From: UMGS1052 sp045532035
Lineage (GTDB): Bacteria; Bacillota; Clostridia; Oscillospirales; CAG-382
Assembly: GCA_045532035.1 (NCBI GenBank)
Contig: JAZSFD010000085.1
Coordinates: forward strand, 1 to 25,483
Length of the DNA: 25,483 nucleotides
Direction: 5' to 3'
A program made the position numbers and the translations under genes. This document shows positions 1-7,966 of the stretch, in pieces (position 1 is the first letter of the stretch; the number at the start of each line of letters is the position of its first letter). Under the pieces are notes generated by a model that had not been told where the DNA came from, did not search any database, and saw nothing but the letters and a program-made list of their open reading frames with translations.

Positions 1-964
1 ACTTGGGACGGAGAATGTCGGCGTGCTTTTTCATATAAGAACGCATTCCGTCAGCCGAGCCGAAGAATCTGACATGGCGAAGCATATTGAGCTTATCGTG
101 ACCGATAGTCTGGAACTGCATGATGCTTCTAATGTAATCGATGTTTGCCTTTGATGCCGCGATCACCGAAACGCCTGCTCCCGGATAGCTGACCTTGGAG
201 GTTGAGGTAAATTCATATACCATGTCGGGATTGCCTGACTTTGCACATTCTTCGATTATGTTAAGAAGAGGCTGACTTTCGTCATAAAGATCGTGGATGC
301 AGTATGCGTTGTCCCAGAAGATGCGGAAATCAGAGGATGCGGCTTTCAGCGATGCAAGTCTTCTGACCGTCTCGTCGGAATATACAACTCCGTCGGGGTT
401 GGAATACTTCGGAACGCACCAGATACCGCGAACATCGGGATTTTTCACAAGCTCTTCCACCACATCCATGTCGGGGCCCGACTCTGTCATGGGAACATTT
501 ATCATCTCAATACCAAGAGTCTCGCAGATGCAGAAATGTCTGTCATAACCGGGGACGGGACAAAGGAAGATGTTCTTTTCATTGCGGCTCCAGGGAGTCG
601 AAGTCTTCGACACACCGTAAAGCATACATCTTACCATCTGGTCGTACATGAGGTTGAGGCTTGAATTTCCTCCGACAATAACATTTTCGGTACCAACCTC
701 AAGAAGCTCTGCAAAAAGCTTCTTTGCCTCAGGAATACCGTCCACAATGCCGTAGTTTCTGCAGTCTGTGCCGTCAGCCGCATAGCAATCGGCATTCGAC
801 GAAACGGACTTCAAAAGTCCTTCTGTGATTTCAAGCTGCTGTTTTTCGGGCTTTCCGCGGGACATATCAAGCGAAAGCTTTTTTTCAAGTATTTTGTTGT
901 AGCACTCGGCAAGCTTCTTTTGTTCGGCAAGAAGCGCATCTTTTGACATCTGGCAATAGTTCAT
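1..964 (-). CDS. PLP-dependent aminotransferase (AspT/MocR-like class), 3' end cut by window
   Basis: Fold-type I pyridoxal-phosphate aminotransferase of the family typified by actinobacterial AspT (Pfam Asp_aminotransf); probably aspartate or a related amino acid with 2-oxoglutarate, in the cytoplasm. I translated the minus strand directly: the start is ATG at 964, preceded by AAGGAG at good spacing. The N-terminus carries the family's SRGKP motif at residues 35-39 (LDMSRGKP). The PLP-binding lysine is probably K257 in the EFTSTSKVS motif, followed by YPGAG. A GGNSSL stretch and a PVPGYDRHF stretch upstream fit the cofactor and substrate pocket. About 321 codons are visible; relatives are roughly 420-430 residues, so about 100 residues lie outside the window. 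It has its own promoter and is separated from glcK by a terminator. Substrate specificity is inferred from the family only. Confidence 0.85.
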   Translation of the reverse strand, partial: MNYCQMSKDALLAEQKKLAECYNKILEKKLSLDMSRGKPEKQQLEITEGLLKSVSSNADCYAADGTDCRNYGIVDGIPEAKKLFAELLEVGTENVIVGGNSSLNLMYDQMVRCMLYGVSKTSTPWSRNEKNIFLCPVPGYDRHFCICETLGIEMINVPMTESGPDMDVVEELVKNPDVRGIWCVPKYSNPDGVVYSDETVRRLASLKAASSDFRIFWDNAYCIHDLYDESQPLLNIIEECAKSGNPDMVYEFTSTSKVSYPGAGVSVIAASKANIDYIRSIMQFQTIGHDKLNMLRHVRFFGSADGMRSYMKKHADILRPK

Positions 965-1010
965 TGGTTTTTCTCCTTAGATGGATATGGAATAACCCTG
1001 TCACACAATT

Positions 1011-1040
1011 ATTTTATGTAGCATGCACATCGGAAGTCAA
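1011..1040 (-). promoter_or_regulatory. Promoter of the aminotransferase gene
   Basis: On the minus strand, TTGACT (1035-1040) is followed after 18 bp by TAAAAT (1011-1016). This gives a leader of about 40 nt before the ATG at 964. Sigma-A-type match seen in sequence; not tested. Confidence 0.55.
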
Positions 1041-1177
1041 CACTTCGTCGGCAAGGCACAAATGAATAATTGCGGATGGTAAAAATTCAAATTTGCAAAA
1101 AAATCGCATTTCTTATTGATTATACAACATCTTTTTGCAAATTTCAATAGCAAAATATTCATTTTTTGAGTTTTCTG

Positions 1178-1212
1178 CAAAAATAAACAAAAGGGGTGCA
1201 ACACCCCTTTTG
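1178..1212 (-). terminator. Rho-independent terminator after glcK
   Basis: A perfect 11-bp stem (1188-1198 pairing with 1202-1212, core AGGGGTG/CACCCCT) with a 3-nt loop is followed on the minus strand by a T-rich run (TTTATTT). It lies 25 bp past the glucokinase stop and insulates the aminotransferase gene. Confidence 0.85.
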
Positions 1213-1236
1213 AAAATGTATGATATGTAGAAAAAA

Positions 1237-2193
1237 TCAGACTCCGAGCATTGCGGCACCGATGATGCCCGCATCGTTTCCGAGTTCAGCGATTCTGACC
1301 TTGGTCTTGAGATGCTCGGGATTGTTTCTCGAATACTGCTCGCGGTCGATGATCTCCTGCAAAGGCTTTGTGAGGTATTCCTTTTCATTGCAGACGCCGC
1401 CGCCGATAACGAGTACTTCGGGCTGGAAAATATTAATCATGTTTACTGTACCTGCCGCAAGGTATGCGATGTACATATCAACAACTTCTTTACCTGCCTT
1501 GTCACCCTTACGCATTGCATCAAAAGCAGTTCTGCCGCCTGCGTTTTCAAGCTTGCCGTCGCACATTTCCCACATGACAGAATCCTTGCATTCCTGCATC
1601 TTTTCCTTGGTCATGTTGATAAGACCTGTTGCCGAGCTGTATGCTTCCCAGCATCCGCGTCTTCCGCAGGAGCAGGGTCTGCCGTTATATTCAACAACTG
1701 TGTGTCCAAGCTCCGCACCCGAGAAGTTGAAGCCCGAATAGATCTTGTTGTCGATGACGATACCGCCGCCGAGACCTGTGCCGAGAGTAATCATGACAGA
1801 GTTTGCATGACCCTTGGAAGCACCGCAGGCAACCTCGCCCTTTGCGGCAGCATTTGCGTCGTTTTCAATAAGAACCTTCTTCACACCAAGAAATTCCTGA
1901 AGCTTTGCGGCAAGAGGATAGTGGAGGAAAGGAAGATTGTTTGCGTAAACAACCTCTCCTGTCGCGCTGTCGGCGGTTCCGGGAGTTGCAATACCTGCGT
2001 ATTCAACATCGCTTACGGAAATTCCGTATTCATCGCAAAGCTTCTTTGCAAGATCCGCCATGTCACGGATAATAGCATCAGCCTCACGGTCTGCCTTTGT
2101 GGGAACGCTTCCCTTCTTGAGGATTTTTCCGTTTTCGTCAACGATACCGATGGCAATGTTTGTGCCGCCGAGATCCACACCGATATAATACAT
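1237..2193 (-). CDS. glcK: ROK-family glucokinase
   Basis: Phosphorylates glucose to glucose-6-phosphate with ATP in the cytoplasm. The 318-residue length is typical. Visible motifs: N-terminal phosphate-1 loop DLGGTN (residues 7-12), ENDANAA with the catalytic-base Asp (D112), GTGLGGG phosphate-2 loop (138-144), E161-LGH164 substrate/zinc motif, and the ROK zinc signature CxCGxxGCxE (C174, C176, C181). The ATG start has AAGGAG upstream. It lies 84 bp downstream of hprK on the same strand, but a consensus promoter sits in that gap, so it can be expressed independently. Its pairing with HPr kinase places it in carbon catabolite control. A ROK sugar kinase of other specificity (mannose, fructose) cannot be excluded from motifs alone. 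Confidence 0.92.
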   Translation of the reverse strand: MYYIGVDLGGTNIAIGIVDENGKILKKGSVPTKADREADAIIRDMADLAKKLCDEYGISVSDVEYAGIATPGTADSATGEVVYANNLPFLHYPLAAKLQEFLGVKKVLIENDANAAAKGEVACGASKGHANSVMITLGTGLGGGIVIDNKIYSGFNFSGAELGHTVVEYNGRPCSCGRRGCWEAYSSATGLINMTKEKMQECKDSVMWEMCDGKLENAGGRTAFDAMRKGDKAGKEVVDMYIAYLAAGTVNMINIFQPEVLVIGGGVCNEKEYLTKPLQEIIDREQYSRNNPEHLKTKVRIAELGNDAGIIGAAMLGV

Positions 2194-2235
2194 AATTCGT
2201 TCTCCTTATTTTTTTAATTTGTTGTACTGAATAAT

Positions 2236-2264
2236 ATTATAAGTAAATATTTTCCTTTTGTCAA
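2236..2264 (-). promoter_or_regulatory. Consensus promoter for glcK
   Basis: TTGACA (2259-2264), exactly 17 bp, then TATAAT (2236-2241) on the minus strand, inside the hprK-glcK gap. Both hexamers are perfect sigma-A consensus. The predicted start near 2229 leaves about a 36-nt leader to the ATG at 2193. Confidence 0.8.
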
Positions 2265-2277
2265 CAGGAAAAAAAGC

Positions 2278-3252
2278 TTATCTGTCTGCCTCAACCTGCA
2301 TTTGTGCCATAAGGCGTTTGTTAAACTCGACAGCGGTGTCATAGCCCATCTTCTTCTGGCGGTTATTCATGGCGGCAATTTCAAGAACGACAGCCATATT
2401 TCTGCCGGGATTTACAGGGATCGTGAGTGCAGGCACCTTGATACCCATGATATCGGTATATTCGGTCTCAAGTCCGACTCTTTCGTAGAATTTACCCTGC
2501 TGCCAGGGTTCGAGATTGACCACAAGGTCGAGCTTTTCGGACATTTTGATTGAGCCCATACCGAAAAGGCGGCGGACGTCAACGATGCCGATACCACGAA
2601 GCTCAATATAATGGCGGATAAGTTCGGGAGCCTGACCGACAACTGTCTTGTCCGAAACGCGCTTGATCTCGACTGCGTCATCTGCCACAAGTCTGTGACC
2701 GCGCTTTACAAGCTCAATGGCAATCTCGCTCTTTCCGATGCCGCTGTCGCCGAGAATCAGAATACCCTCGCCGTAAACCTCCACAAGCACGCCGTGACGG
2801 GTGATGCGGGGCGCAAGGCTGAGATTGAGCGAAGCAATAAGCGCCGCAACGAAATGAGAGGTGCCGATGGCTGTGCGGAGAATGGGAGTTTCCGCTTTCT
2901 TGGCGCATTCAATAGCCTCCTCGAAAATATCAAGGCTTGACGAGAAAACAACACAAACGACATTTTGTTCAAAAAACTTCGAAAAGCTCTGCATTCTCTG
3001 CTCGCTTGTCATATCAAGCAGATAGTGATACTCCGCCTTGCCGATTATCTGGATGCGCGACGGTTCGAAATGATCAAAAAAGCCCGCAAGCTGAAGACCG
3101 GGACGGTTGACCTCATTGATGGAGATTTTGATATCCTCGATGTTTTCGGGGACATATACTTCTTGGAGGGAAAATTCTTTGATTATGGAGCGGAGAGGAA
3201 CCGAATGCTTCTGACCGTCTGCCTCCATACCCATGTTCAGATCTTTTTCCAT
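2278..3252 (-). CDS. hprK: HPr(Ser) kinase/phosphorylase
   Basis: Bifunctional sensor enzyme that phosphorylates HPr (and Crh) on a serine and reverses this with inorganic phosphate, controlling CcpA-dependent catabolite repression in Firmicutes. I chose the ATG at 3252 (324 residues): AAAGGA lies about 11 nt upstream, and the promoter's predicted start (about 3326) makes the longer ATG at 3318 implausibly close to the transcript end. The N-terminal domain is about residues 15-125. The C-terminal kinase domain has the P-loop GDSGIGKS (168-175), the preceding H153-G in ITRHG, and the HprK signature around LRGIGIVDVRRLFG (about 218-231). It is first in the hprK-glcK pair and divergent from rpmB. 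No sign of damage. Confidence 0.95.
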   Translation of the reverse strand: MEKDLNMGMEADGQKHSVPLRSIIKEFSLQEVYVPENIEDIKISINEVNRPGLQLAGFFDHFEPSRIQIIGKAEYHYLLDMTSEQRMQSFSKFFEQNVVCVVFSSSLDIFEEAIECAKKAETPILRTAIGTSHFVAALIASLNLSLAPRITRHGVLVEVYGEGILILGDSGIGKSEIAIELVKRGHRLVADDAVEIKRVSDKTVVGQAPELIRHYIELRGIGIVDVRRLFGMGSIKMSEKLDLVVNLEPWQQGKFYERVGLETEYTDIMGIKVPALTIPVNPGRNMAVVLEIAAMNNRQKKMGYDTAVEFNKRLMAQMQVEADR

Positions 3253-3332
3253 ATAACTGAGATTCCTTTCAGATATGTTATACTTCCGCGGCCGGCAAAA
3301 ATGCTCTTGACAAACCACGAGAATCCATGTAT

Positions 3333-3361
3333 ATTATAATATATAAGTTGAGAATTTGCAA
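3333..3361 (-). promoter_or_regulatory. Promoter of hprK
   Basis: TTGCAA (3356-3361), 17-bp spacer, TATAAT (3333-3338) on the minus strand, giving a leader of about 74 nt to the chosen hprK start. It is arranged back to back with the rpmB promoter about 80 bp away. Confidence 0.7.
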
Positions 3362-3440
3362 GCAAATTACAACTATTCTTTCGTTGCACAACGCTTTTTT
3401 GAGAGAAAAAAATAAATTTCAGCTTTTTTTCTCAAAATAC

Positions 3441-3469
3441 TTGAATTTCCCAAAATATTGTGTTATAAT
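3441..3469 (+). promoter_or_regulatory. Promoter of rpmB
   Basis: TTGAAT (3441-3446), 17-bp spacer, TATAAT (3464-3469). The predicted start near 3476 leaves a leader of about 70 nt, enough for autoregulation, although I see no defined riboswitch-like fold in it. Confidence 0.75.
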
Positions 3470-3548
3470 AAAAGGCGTTGTTTAACAAGTATTATATTTG
3501 TTTCGGATATTTTACCGTATCCGACTACCAAAACAGGAGGTGTGCACA

Positions 3549-3737
3549 ATGGCAAAGTGCGAAATCTGCGGCAAGGGTGTTACTTTCGGTCACAATGTTT
3601 CCCACTCTAACAGAAAGACCAACAGAACCTGGAAGCCCAACATCAGAAGAGTAAAGGCTATCGTCGGCGGAGCTCACAAGACAGTTTATGTCTGCTCTCA
3701 CTGCCTGCGTTCCAACAAGGTTACACGCGCCGTCTGA
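3549..3737 (+). CDS. rpmB: Large ribosomal subunit protein bL28
   Basis: Structural protein of the 50S subunit. 62 residues, beginning MAKCEICGKG, the typical bL28 start. The ATG at 3549 is preceded by AGGAGGTG; an upstream in-frame extension lacks a ribosome site and is not used. It carries two CxxC pairs (CEIC at 4-7 and CSHC near residues 48-51), so this is the zinc-binding (C+) paralogue type; zinc binding is inferred from the cysteines. The SHSNRKTNRTWKPN segment is the conserved rRNA-binding loop. Monocistronic, with its own promoter and terminator. Confidence 0.96.
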   Translation: MAKCEICGKGVTFGHNVSHSNRKTNRTWKPNIRRVKAIVGGAHKTVYVCSHCLRSNKVTRAV

Positions 3738-3752
3738 TTTTTGACGGCTTTT
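3729..3752 (+). terminator. Possible first terminator overlapping the rpmB stop
   Basis: Six-bp stem GCCGTC (3729-3734) / GACGGC (3743-3748) followed by TTTT. The stem overlaps the end of the coding region. Short, so only moderate support. Confidence 0.45.
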
Positions 3753-3841
3753 CCGCTAAAGTTTTCGGTTTGCCTTCGGGCATTCCGAGATTTTCGGCGG
3801 CTGTAACTTCTTCCGATATCGGAAATTTATCGTAAAAATTG

Positions 3842-3870
3842 ACGGAGTCGTATGGCTCCGTTATTTTTTT
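3842..3870 (+). terminator. Rho-independent terminator downstream of rpmB
   Basis: Stem ACGGAG (3842-3847) / CTCCGT (3856-3861) with an 8-nt loop, followed by TATTTTTTT. Located about 105 nt past the rpmB stop. Confidence 0.7.
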
Positions 3871-3925
3871 GTTCTGTCGGTGTTGAAAGGCGGAGGCGGT
3901 GTGGCTGATTCCGGCGGATTTTTTA

Positions 3926-4065
3926 CCGATATCAGAAACTTTTCCGTTGCGATAACGCCAACTCCCTCAGTCTCGCTCCGCTCGACAGCTCCCCCAAAGG
4001 AGGAGCCTTAATAAGCCTCCCTCCCCGAGGGAGGTGGATTCGCCGCAGGCGAAGACGGAAGGAGT
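3926..4065. repeat. Intergenic structured repeat, copy 1 (140 bp)
   Basis: This block recurs at 4284-4417 with no mismatch that I can find except a 6-bp insertion (GCCAAC) here near 3957-3962. It starts at CCGATATCAG and ends at GACGGAAGGAGT. Internally it carries palindromic parts: a GTC...GAC hairpin around TCGCTCCGCTC, CCCCAAAGGAGG, a CCTCCCT/GAGGGAGG hairpin, and TTCGCCGCAGGCGAA. No coding capacity makes sense in it. From memory, repeats of this type are scattered in gut Clostridia genomes; I class it as a non-autonomous palindromic repeat. Small open frames crossing it are rejected. Confidence 0.85.
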
Positions 4066-4283
4066 TTGAGGAAAATTGCGAGAGGAGCTATCGCGCCCCT
4101 CTCGCGCACTCCCTCTCCGTAACTTCTTTGAAAAGAAGTTTTGTAGAAAATTATTATCAAAAAGGATTTTTCGATATCAGCACCGTTTCCGATATCAAAA
4201 GGCTGCAAAGGTTGAGGTTTTTCTACAAGGGTTTGCAAGCATCAAACGGCAATGTCAGTTCGGTTGATTGGACTTTTTCTTTG
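4066..4283. other. Spacer between the two repeat copies, with hairpins
   Basis: No credible gene. It contains a GCGAGAGG...CCTCTCGC inverted repeat at 4078-4106, an AACTTCTT/AAGAAGTT hairpin at about 4121-4140, and two further copies of the GATATC-containing motif that also begins the 140-bp repeat (TCGATATCAGCACCG and TCCGATATCAAAAGG). It may be part of one larger composite repeat unit. Confidence 0.6.
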
Positions 4284-4417
4284 CCGATATCAGAAACTTT
4301 TCCGTTGCGATAACTCCCTCAGTCTCGCTCCGCTCGACAGCTCCCCCAAAGGAGGAGCCTTAATAAGCCTCCCTCCCCGAGGGAGGTGGATTCGCCGCAG
4401 GCGAAGACGGAAGGAGT
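4284..4417. repeat. Intergenic structured repeat, copy 2 (134 bp)
   Basis: Direct repeat of 3926-4065, lacking the 6-bp GCCAAC insertion. The two copies start 358 bp apart. The near-identity means recent duplication, recent mobility, or conversion between copies. Confidence 0.85.
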
Positions 4418-4455
4418 CGGAGTTTAATCAATGGTGAAAAAATTGCTCTCACCCA

Positions 4456-4485
4456 GTAGGGGACGATGTGGGCATCGTCACCTAC
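4456..4485. repeat. GTAGG...CCTAC hairpin element
   Basis: Arms GTAGGGGACGATG (4456-4468) and CATCGTCACCTAC pair with one G-A mismatch around a 4-nt loop. No U-run follows, so it is probably another dispersed palindrome rather than a terminator. Confidence 0.55.
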
Positions 4486-4542
4486 AATTATTGCAAACGC
4501 TCATCTGTCAGCGGCGGATGAGGTGTCAGAATTTGATTAAAG

Positions 4543-4577
4543 AAACAAAAATCGGGCTGTACCAAATACAGCCCGAT
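4543..4577 (-). terminator. Terminator of the dcw operon after ftsZ
   Basis: Perfect 11-bp stem (4551-4561 with 4567-4577, ATCGGGCTGTA/TACAGCCCGAT), 5-nt loop, then TTTTGTTTC on the minus strand. It lies 12 bp after the ftsZ stop and closes the whole minus-strand cluster. Confidence 0.92.
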
Positions 4578-4589
4578 ATGTTTTTAAGA

Positions 4590-5687
4590 TTACTTTCTTC
4601 TTCCGAAGATGGAGGAATATGCATCAAGAACATCCTCATCGCCCTTGGGAGCTTCCTTCTTTTCGGGAATAGCTGTTGCCGGTCTTACAACCGAAGAAGC
4701 GATGGTTGTCTGTCTTGCAGGCTCTGCGTTTTCGTTGTCAAAGCCTGTGGCAATAACGGTTATGCGCATTTCATCGTCCATGTTCTTATCGAAGGCAACA
4801 CCCCAGATGATGTTTGCATCGGGATTTGCTTCGCCGGCGATGATGTTTGCAGCAAGGTCAACTTCTTCGAGACCCATGTCAGGCGATACGGTGAAGTTGA
4901 TGATGATACCCTTTGCACCGGTGATGGAGGTTTCGAGAAGAGGGCTGGAGATAGCTGTCTTTGCGGCAATCTCTGCCTTTTCCTGACCCTTTCCGCTACC
5001 AACGCCCATGTGAGCAAGACCTGCGTTGGACATGATGGCAACAACATCAGCAAAGTCGAGGTTGATGTGTCCGACAACCTTGATAAGTTCGGAAATGCTC
5101 TGAACGCCCTGACGGAGAACATCGTCGGCAATTTCAAAAGCGTTCATCATTGTGAGCTTCTTTTCTGCGACGAACTTGAGTCTTTCATTGGGGATAACGA
5201 TGAGCGAGTCAACGCTTTCCTTGAGAGCTTCGATACCGAGCTCTGCCTGTCTCATTCTGCGGCTGCCTTCAAAAGCAAAAGGCTTTGTGACGATGCCGAC
5301 GGTGAGAATGCCCATTTCCTTTGCGAGCTTTGCAACGATGGGAGCAGCACCTGTACCCGTTCCGCCGCCCATACCCGATGTGATAAAGAGCATATCGGCA
5401 CCTGTGAGTGCCTTCTTTATATCGTCGATGTTTTCTTCAGCAGCTTTTGCGCCGACTTCGGGATTTGCACCTGCTCCGCGTCCCTTTGTAACCTTTTCGC
5501 CGATAACGATCTTATCGGGGGCAAGGGACTTTTCAAGAGCCTTGATATCTGTGTTTACGGTGATGAAATCAACACCCTGAATACCTGCCTCAACCATTCT
5601 GTTGACAGCGTTGTTGCCGGCGCCGCCGACACCGATGACCTTAATGATCTGGTCGTTGCTGATGTTCGAATCGAAATCCATTGGCAT
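4590..5687 (-). CDS. ftsZ: Cell division GTPase FtsZ
   Basis: Tubulin-like GTPase that polymerises into the Z ring at midcell. 365 residues, normal length. The GTP-binding domain has VGGAGNNAVNRM (20-31) and the tubulin signature GGGTGTGAAP (107-116); the T7 loop and C-terminal domain follow without gaps. The start ATG at 5687 has AGGAGG upstream. Odd point: the C-terminal tail ends DAYSSIFGRRK instead of the usual short DIPxFLRxR-like peptide that recruits FtsA or SepF, and no ftsA is next to it. ftsZ is last in the operon. The 228-bp gap before it has its own possible promoter, so it can be made in excess of upstream genes. Confidence 0.97.
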   Translation of the reverse strand: MPMDFDSNISNDQIIKVIGVGGAGNNAVNRMVEAGIQGVDFITVNTDIKALEKSLAPDKIVIGEKVTKGRGAGANPEVGAKAAEENIDDIKKALTGADMLFITSGMGGGTGTGAAPIVAKLAKEMGILTVGIVTKPFAFEGSRRMRQAELGIEALKESVDSLIVIPNERLKFVAEKKLTMMNAFEIADDVLRQGVQSISELIKVVGHINLDFADVVAIMSNAGLAHMGVGSGKGQEKAEIAAKTAISSPLLETSITGAKGIIINFTVSPDMGLEEVDLAANIIAGEANPDANIIWGVAFDKNMDDEMRITVIATGFDNENAEPARQTTIASSVVRPATAIPEKKEAPKGDEDVLDAYSSIFGRRK

Positions 5688-5781
5688 TTTTTATTCCTCC
5701 TGATTTATACAGTAAATTTATTTTCCGGTATTTTGCAAAAAGCGCAGCCCTTAAAGACGCTCCGCGCCTATGTTATAATAT

Positions 5782-5820
5782 ACTATATTATATGATAACT
5801 CTTTTTTCAAACTTTTTCAA
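5782..5820 (-). promoter_or_regulatory. Possible ftsZ-proximal promoter(s)
   Basis: Two overlapping minus-strand candidates: TTGAAA (5815-5820), 17 bp, TATCAT (5792-5797); and TTGAAA (5805-5810), 17 bp, TATAGT (5782-5787). The region is very A/T-rich, which raises the chance of false matches. An 18-bp palindrome (A6CGCGCGT6, 5862-5879) lies between ftsQ and these sites and could weakly terminate the upstream transcript. Confidence 0.45.
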
Positions 5821-5915
5821 TAGGGTTTTTCAAAAAAATAATATTTTTTTATACTTTTTTCAAAAAACGCGCGTTTTTTCGGTTTTACACATCAAATATC
5901 TCCCCAAAAACGCTA

Positions 5916-6794
5916 TCAGTCATAAAGCGTGACAATTGCCTTTCGCAGATTTTTGTCAGAAACATCAATCTTCCCTCCCGCATTCTGCGGAAGATCGTTC
6001 ATAACCTCCCTCAAAAGGGAAATTTTGAGCTCAAGATCGCGCAGATCTCCGAGCAGGACGGTGTATCTTCCAAAACATTCAAAGCGGATATCGAATTTTG
6101 TGTCTATTATGATCGAGCTGCAAAAACCGAGCATTGCCTCGTTCTCAAGAAGTCCGATAAGTTCGCCAAGAACACTTTCCATATCCTTGTCGTAAAAAGA
6201 GAGTTTTTTGCCAAGCACACACTCGGATATCTCTCTTGATTGCAGGCGTATACAGCCCATAAGCTCGATATCCTCTATCTTGACGGTTCGGGCGATCACC
6301 CGCATATTACTGTCGATAACATAGTATTCGCCACCTGCCGAAACATAATATCTGCCGGTGATCTTTTCGAGAGATATGGTCATTTTCGACGGGAATATCT
6401 TTTTCACGCTGACATTTCCCGCGTAAGAGATCCTTGAGCTGATATTTGCCGCCGCAGTATCGGTGCTTGTGAAAAAGAAGCTTGCTCCGGGGCGGACTCC
6501 CGAAGCTCTTATCACCTCATCGGCAAAAAAATCGGTCTTGTTTGTGACCTCGATGGTTTTTATTTTGAAGCCGAAGCGAAGCACCAGAAAAAAGAGCGCG
6601 AACACTGCAACACCCGCAACGATGGCAAGCAGCGTTATCACCATTTCTCTTTTGGTGGAATATTTTTTCGCCTGACCGCTTTTTATCATTTCGTCGGGAG
6701 AAAAATTTCCGCTGTGACGAAGAATCTCGCGGTTTCTGTCGCGAAGTCTTTCAAGTCTTTCGGTATCAGATATATTTTTTCTGTCCCTGCTCAT
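5916..6794 (-). CDS. ftsQ: Cell division protein FtsQ/DivIB
   Basis: Bitopic divisome protein that, with FtsL and DivIC/FtsB, activates FtsW-FtsI septal synthesis. 292 residues. A basic cytoplasmic N-terminus (1-50) is followed by a single transmembrane segment (about 51-73), then a POTRA domain (about 76-146, starting FKIKTIEVTN), then the beta domain with the DLRDLELKISLL region near the C-terminus. The ATG at 6794 has GGAAGGGAG upstream. It lies 21 bp from the murG stop within the operon. The identification rests on topology, the POTRA pattern and position between murG and ftsZ. Confidence 0.88.
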   Translation of the reverse strand: MSRDRKNISDTERLERLRDRNREILRHSGNFSPDEMIKSGQAKKYSTKREMVITLLAIVAGVAVFALFFLVLRFGFKIKTIEVTNKTDFFADEVIRASGVRPGASFFFTSTDTAAANISSRISYAGNVSVKKIFPSKMTISLEKITGRYYVSAGGEYYVIDSNMRVIARTVKIEDIELMGCIRLQSREISECVLGKKLSFYDKDMESVLGELIGLLENEAMLGFCSSIIIDTKFDIRFECFGRYTVLLGDLRDLELKISLLREVMNDLPQNAGGKIDVSDKNLRKAIVTLYD

Positions 6795-6815
6795 TTTTCT
6801 CCCTTCCTTTCTTTT

Positions 6816-7946
6816 TTACTTCTGTGTCAGCTCTCTTATCTGTGAATATATCAGATCAAGGCAATCGGGCTGAGCAAATCTTTTCACCGCCTGTGCGCGC
6901 TCTTTCATTTTCCTTTCGTCCGAAAGAATCGTATGCACCTTTTCCGAGAGCATTTCCGGCGAAAGCTCCTTTTCCTCAATAAGCTCTGCTGCATCCGCCT
7001 TTTTCAGCACAAGGGCGTTTTTGTACTGATGATTGTCGGTCACATTCGGCGAGGGAATGAAGACAGCGCTCTTGCCCATTGCAGCAATCTCCGACACAGT
7101 CATCGCCCCTGCCCTGCAGATGACGACATCTGCGCACGCCATAAGCTTTGGCATATTATATATGTATTTTTTGATACAGACATTGTCTTTTTCAAGGGTG
7201 TTTTCGTCGGTAAACGAAAAACCGAGTTTTGCAAATCTTTCGCAGGCGGCATCCCAATATCCGTTACCGGTGGCATGGATATGACGGACTTTTTCACCAA
7301 CAAGGCCTTTTTCGATCATTTCAAAAACCGTCTCGTTCACCACCTTTGCTCCAAGGCTTCCGCCGTAAGAAAGAAGGATTTTTTCATTTCCCGAAAATCC
7401 AAGCTCTCTGCGACATTCGTCTTTTGAAAGGGTGAACATTTCCTGCTTCACGGGATTTCCGACCACGCAAAGCTCTGCTTTTGAATTTTTCAAAAGCTCC
7501 TTTGATTCGCTGAAATTGAGCAGTATCTTATCCACATATTTCGAAAGCATTTTTGTCGCAACGCCGGGATAAGCGTTCGATTCATGCACAAGAGTCGGTA
7601 TCTTCATGGAAGCCGCAGCCTTAAGAACCGGCCAGCAAACATATCCTCCGGTACCAATTACTATATCGGGACGGAATTTTTTTATGATCTTCTTTGCCTG
7701 ACCCACCGAGGTTATGGCGTGATATGCCGCTCTTACATTTTCAAGAGTAAGCTTTCTTCTGATCCCCTCCACCTTGACATAGTGGATGACATAACCCTCT
7801 CTCGGAACAAGCTTTGTTTCAAGTCCTTTTTGTGTTCCGACATATTCAATGACAGCCGAGCTGTCTTCTTTTTTTATTTTTGCGGCAATGGCAAGAGCAG
7901 GATTTATGTGTCCTCCCGTTCCTCCGCCGCTGACAAGAACTCTCAT
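6816..7946 (-). CDS. murG: UDP-GlcNAc--lipid I GlcNAc transferase MurG
   Basis: Adds GlcNAc from UDP-GlcNAc to lipid I to make lipid II at the inner face of the membrane. 376 residues, GT28 family. The N-terminal glycine loop GGGTGGH is at residues 7-13, GTGGYVCWP near 95-104, HESNAYPG near 121-128, and the UDP-GlcNAc-binding part includes LSYGGSLGA and CRAGAMTVSEIAAMG. The ATG at 7946 follows AAAGGAT. It sits 20 bp from the ftsW stop. Confidence 0.96.
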   Translation of the reverse strand: MRVLVSGGGTGGHINPALAIAAKIKKEDSSAVIEYVGTQKGLETKLVPREGYVIHYVKVEGIRRKLTLENVRAAYHAITSVGQAKKIIKKFRPDIVIGTGGYVCWPVLKAAASMKIPTLVHESNAYPGVATKMLSKYVDKILLNFSESKELLKNSKAELCVVGNPVKQEMFTLSKDECRRELGFSGNEKILLSYGGSLGAKVVNETVFEMIEKGLVGEKVRHIHATGNGYWDAACERFAKLGFSFTDENTLEKDNVCIKKYIYNMPKLMACADVVICRAGAMTVSEIAAMGKSAVFIPSPNVTDNHQYKNALVLKKADAAELIEEKELSPEMLSEKVHTILSDERKMKERAQAVKRFAQPDCLDLIYSQIRELTQK

Positions 7947-7966
7947 CGATAGATCCTTTCAAAAAG

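Noticed and set aside
1312..2217. 301-codon plus-strand frame opposite glcK
   Set aside because: Shadow of the ROK kinase gene; no start signal and no family pattern.
4008..4437. Several short frames across the 140-bp repeats
   Set aside because: They are frames through palindromic repeats with low-complexity Arg/Pro-rich products.
4431..5795. Long 454-codon plus-strand open frame opposite ftsZ
   Set aside because: It is the antisense of ftsZ, is Cys-rich and low in sense, and has no ribosome site. ftsZ on the minus strand is unmistakable.
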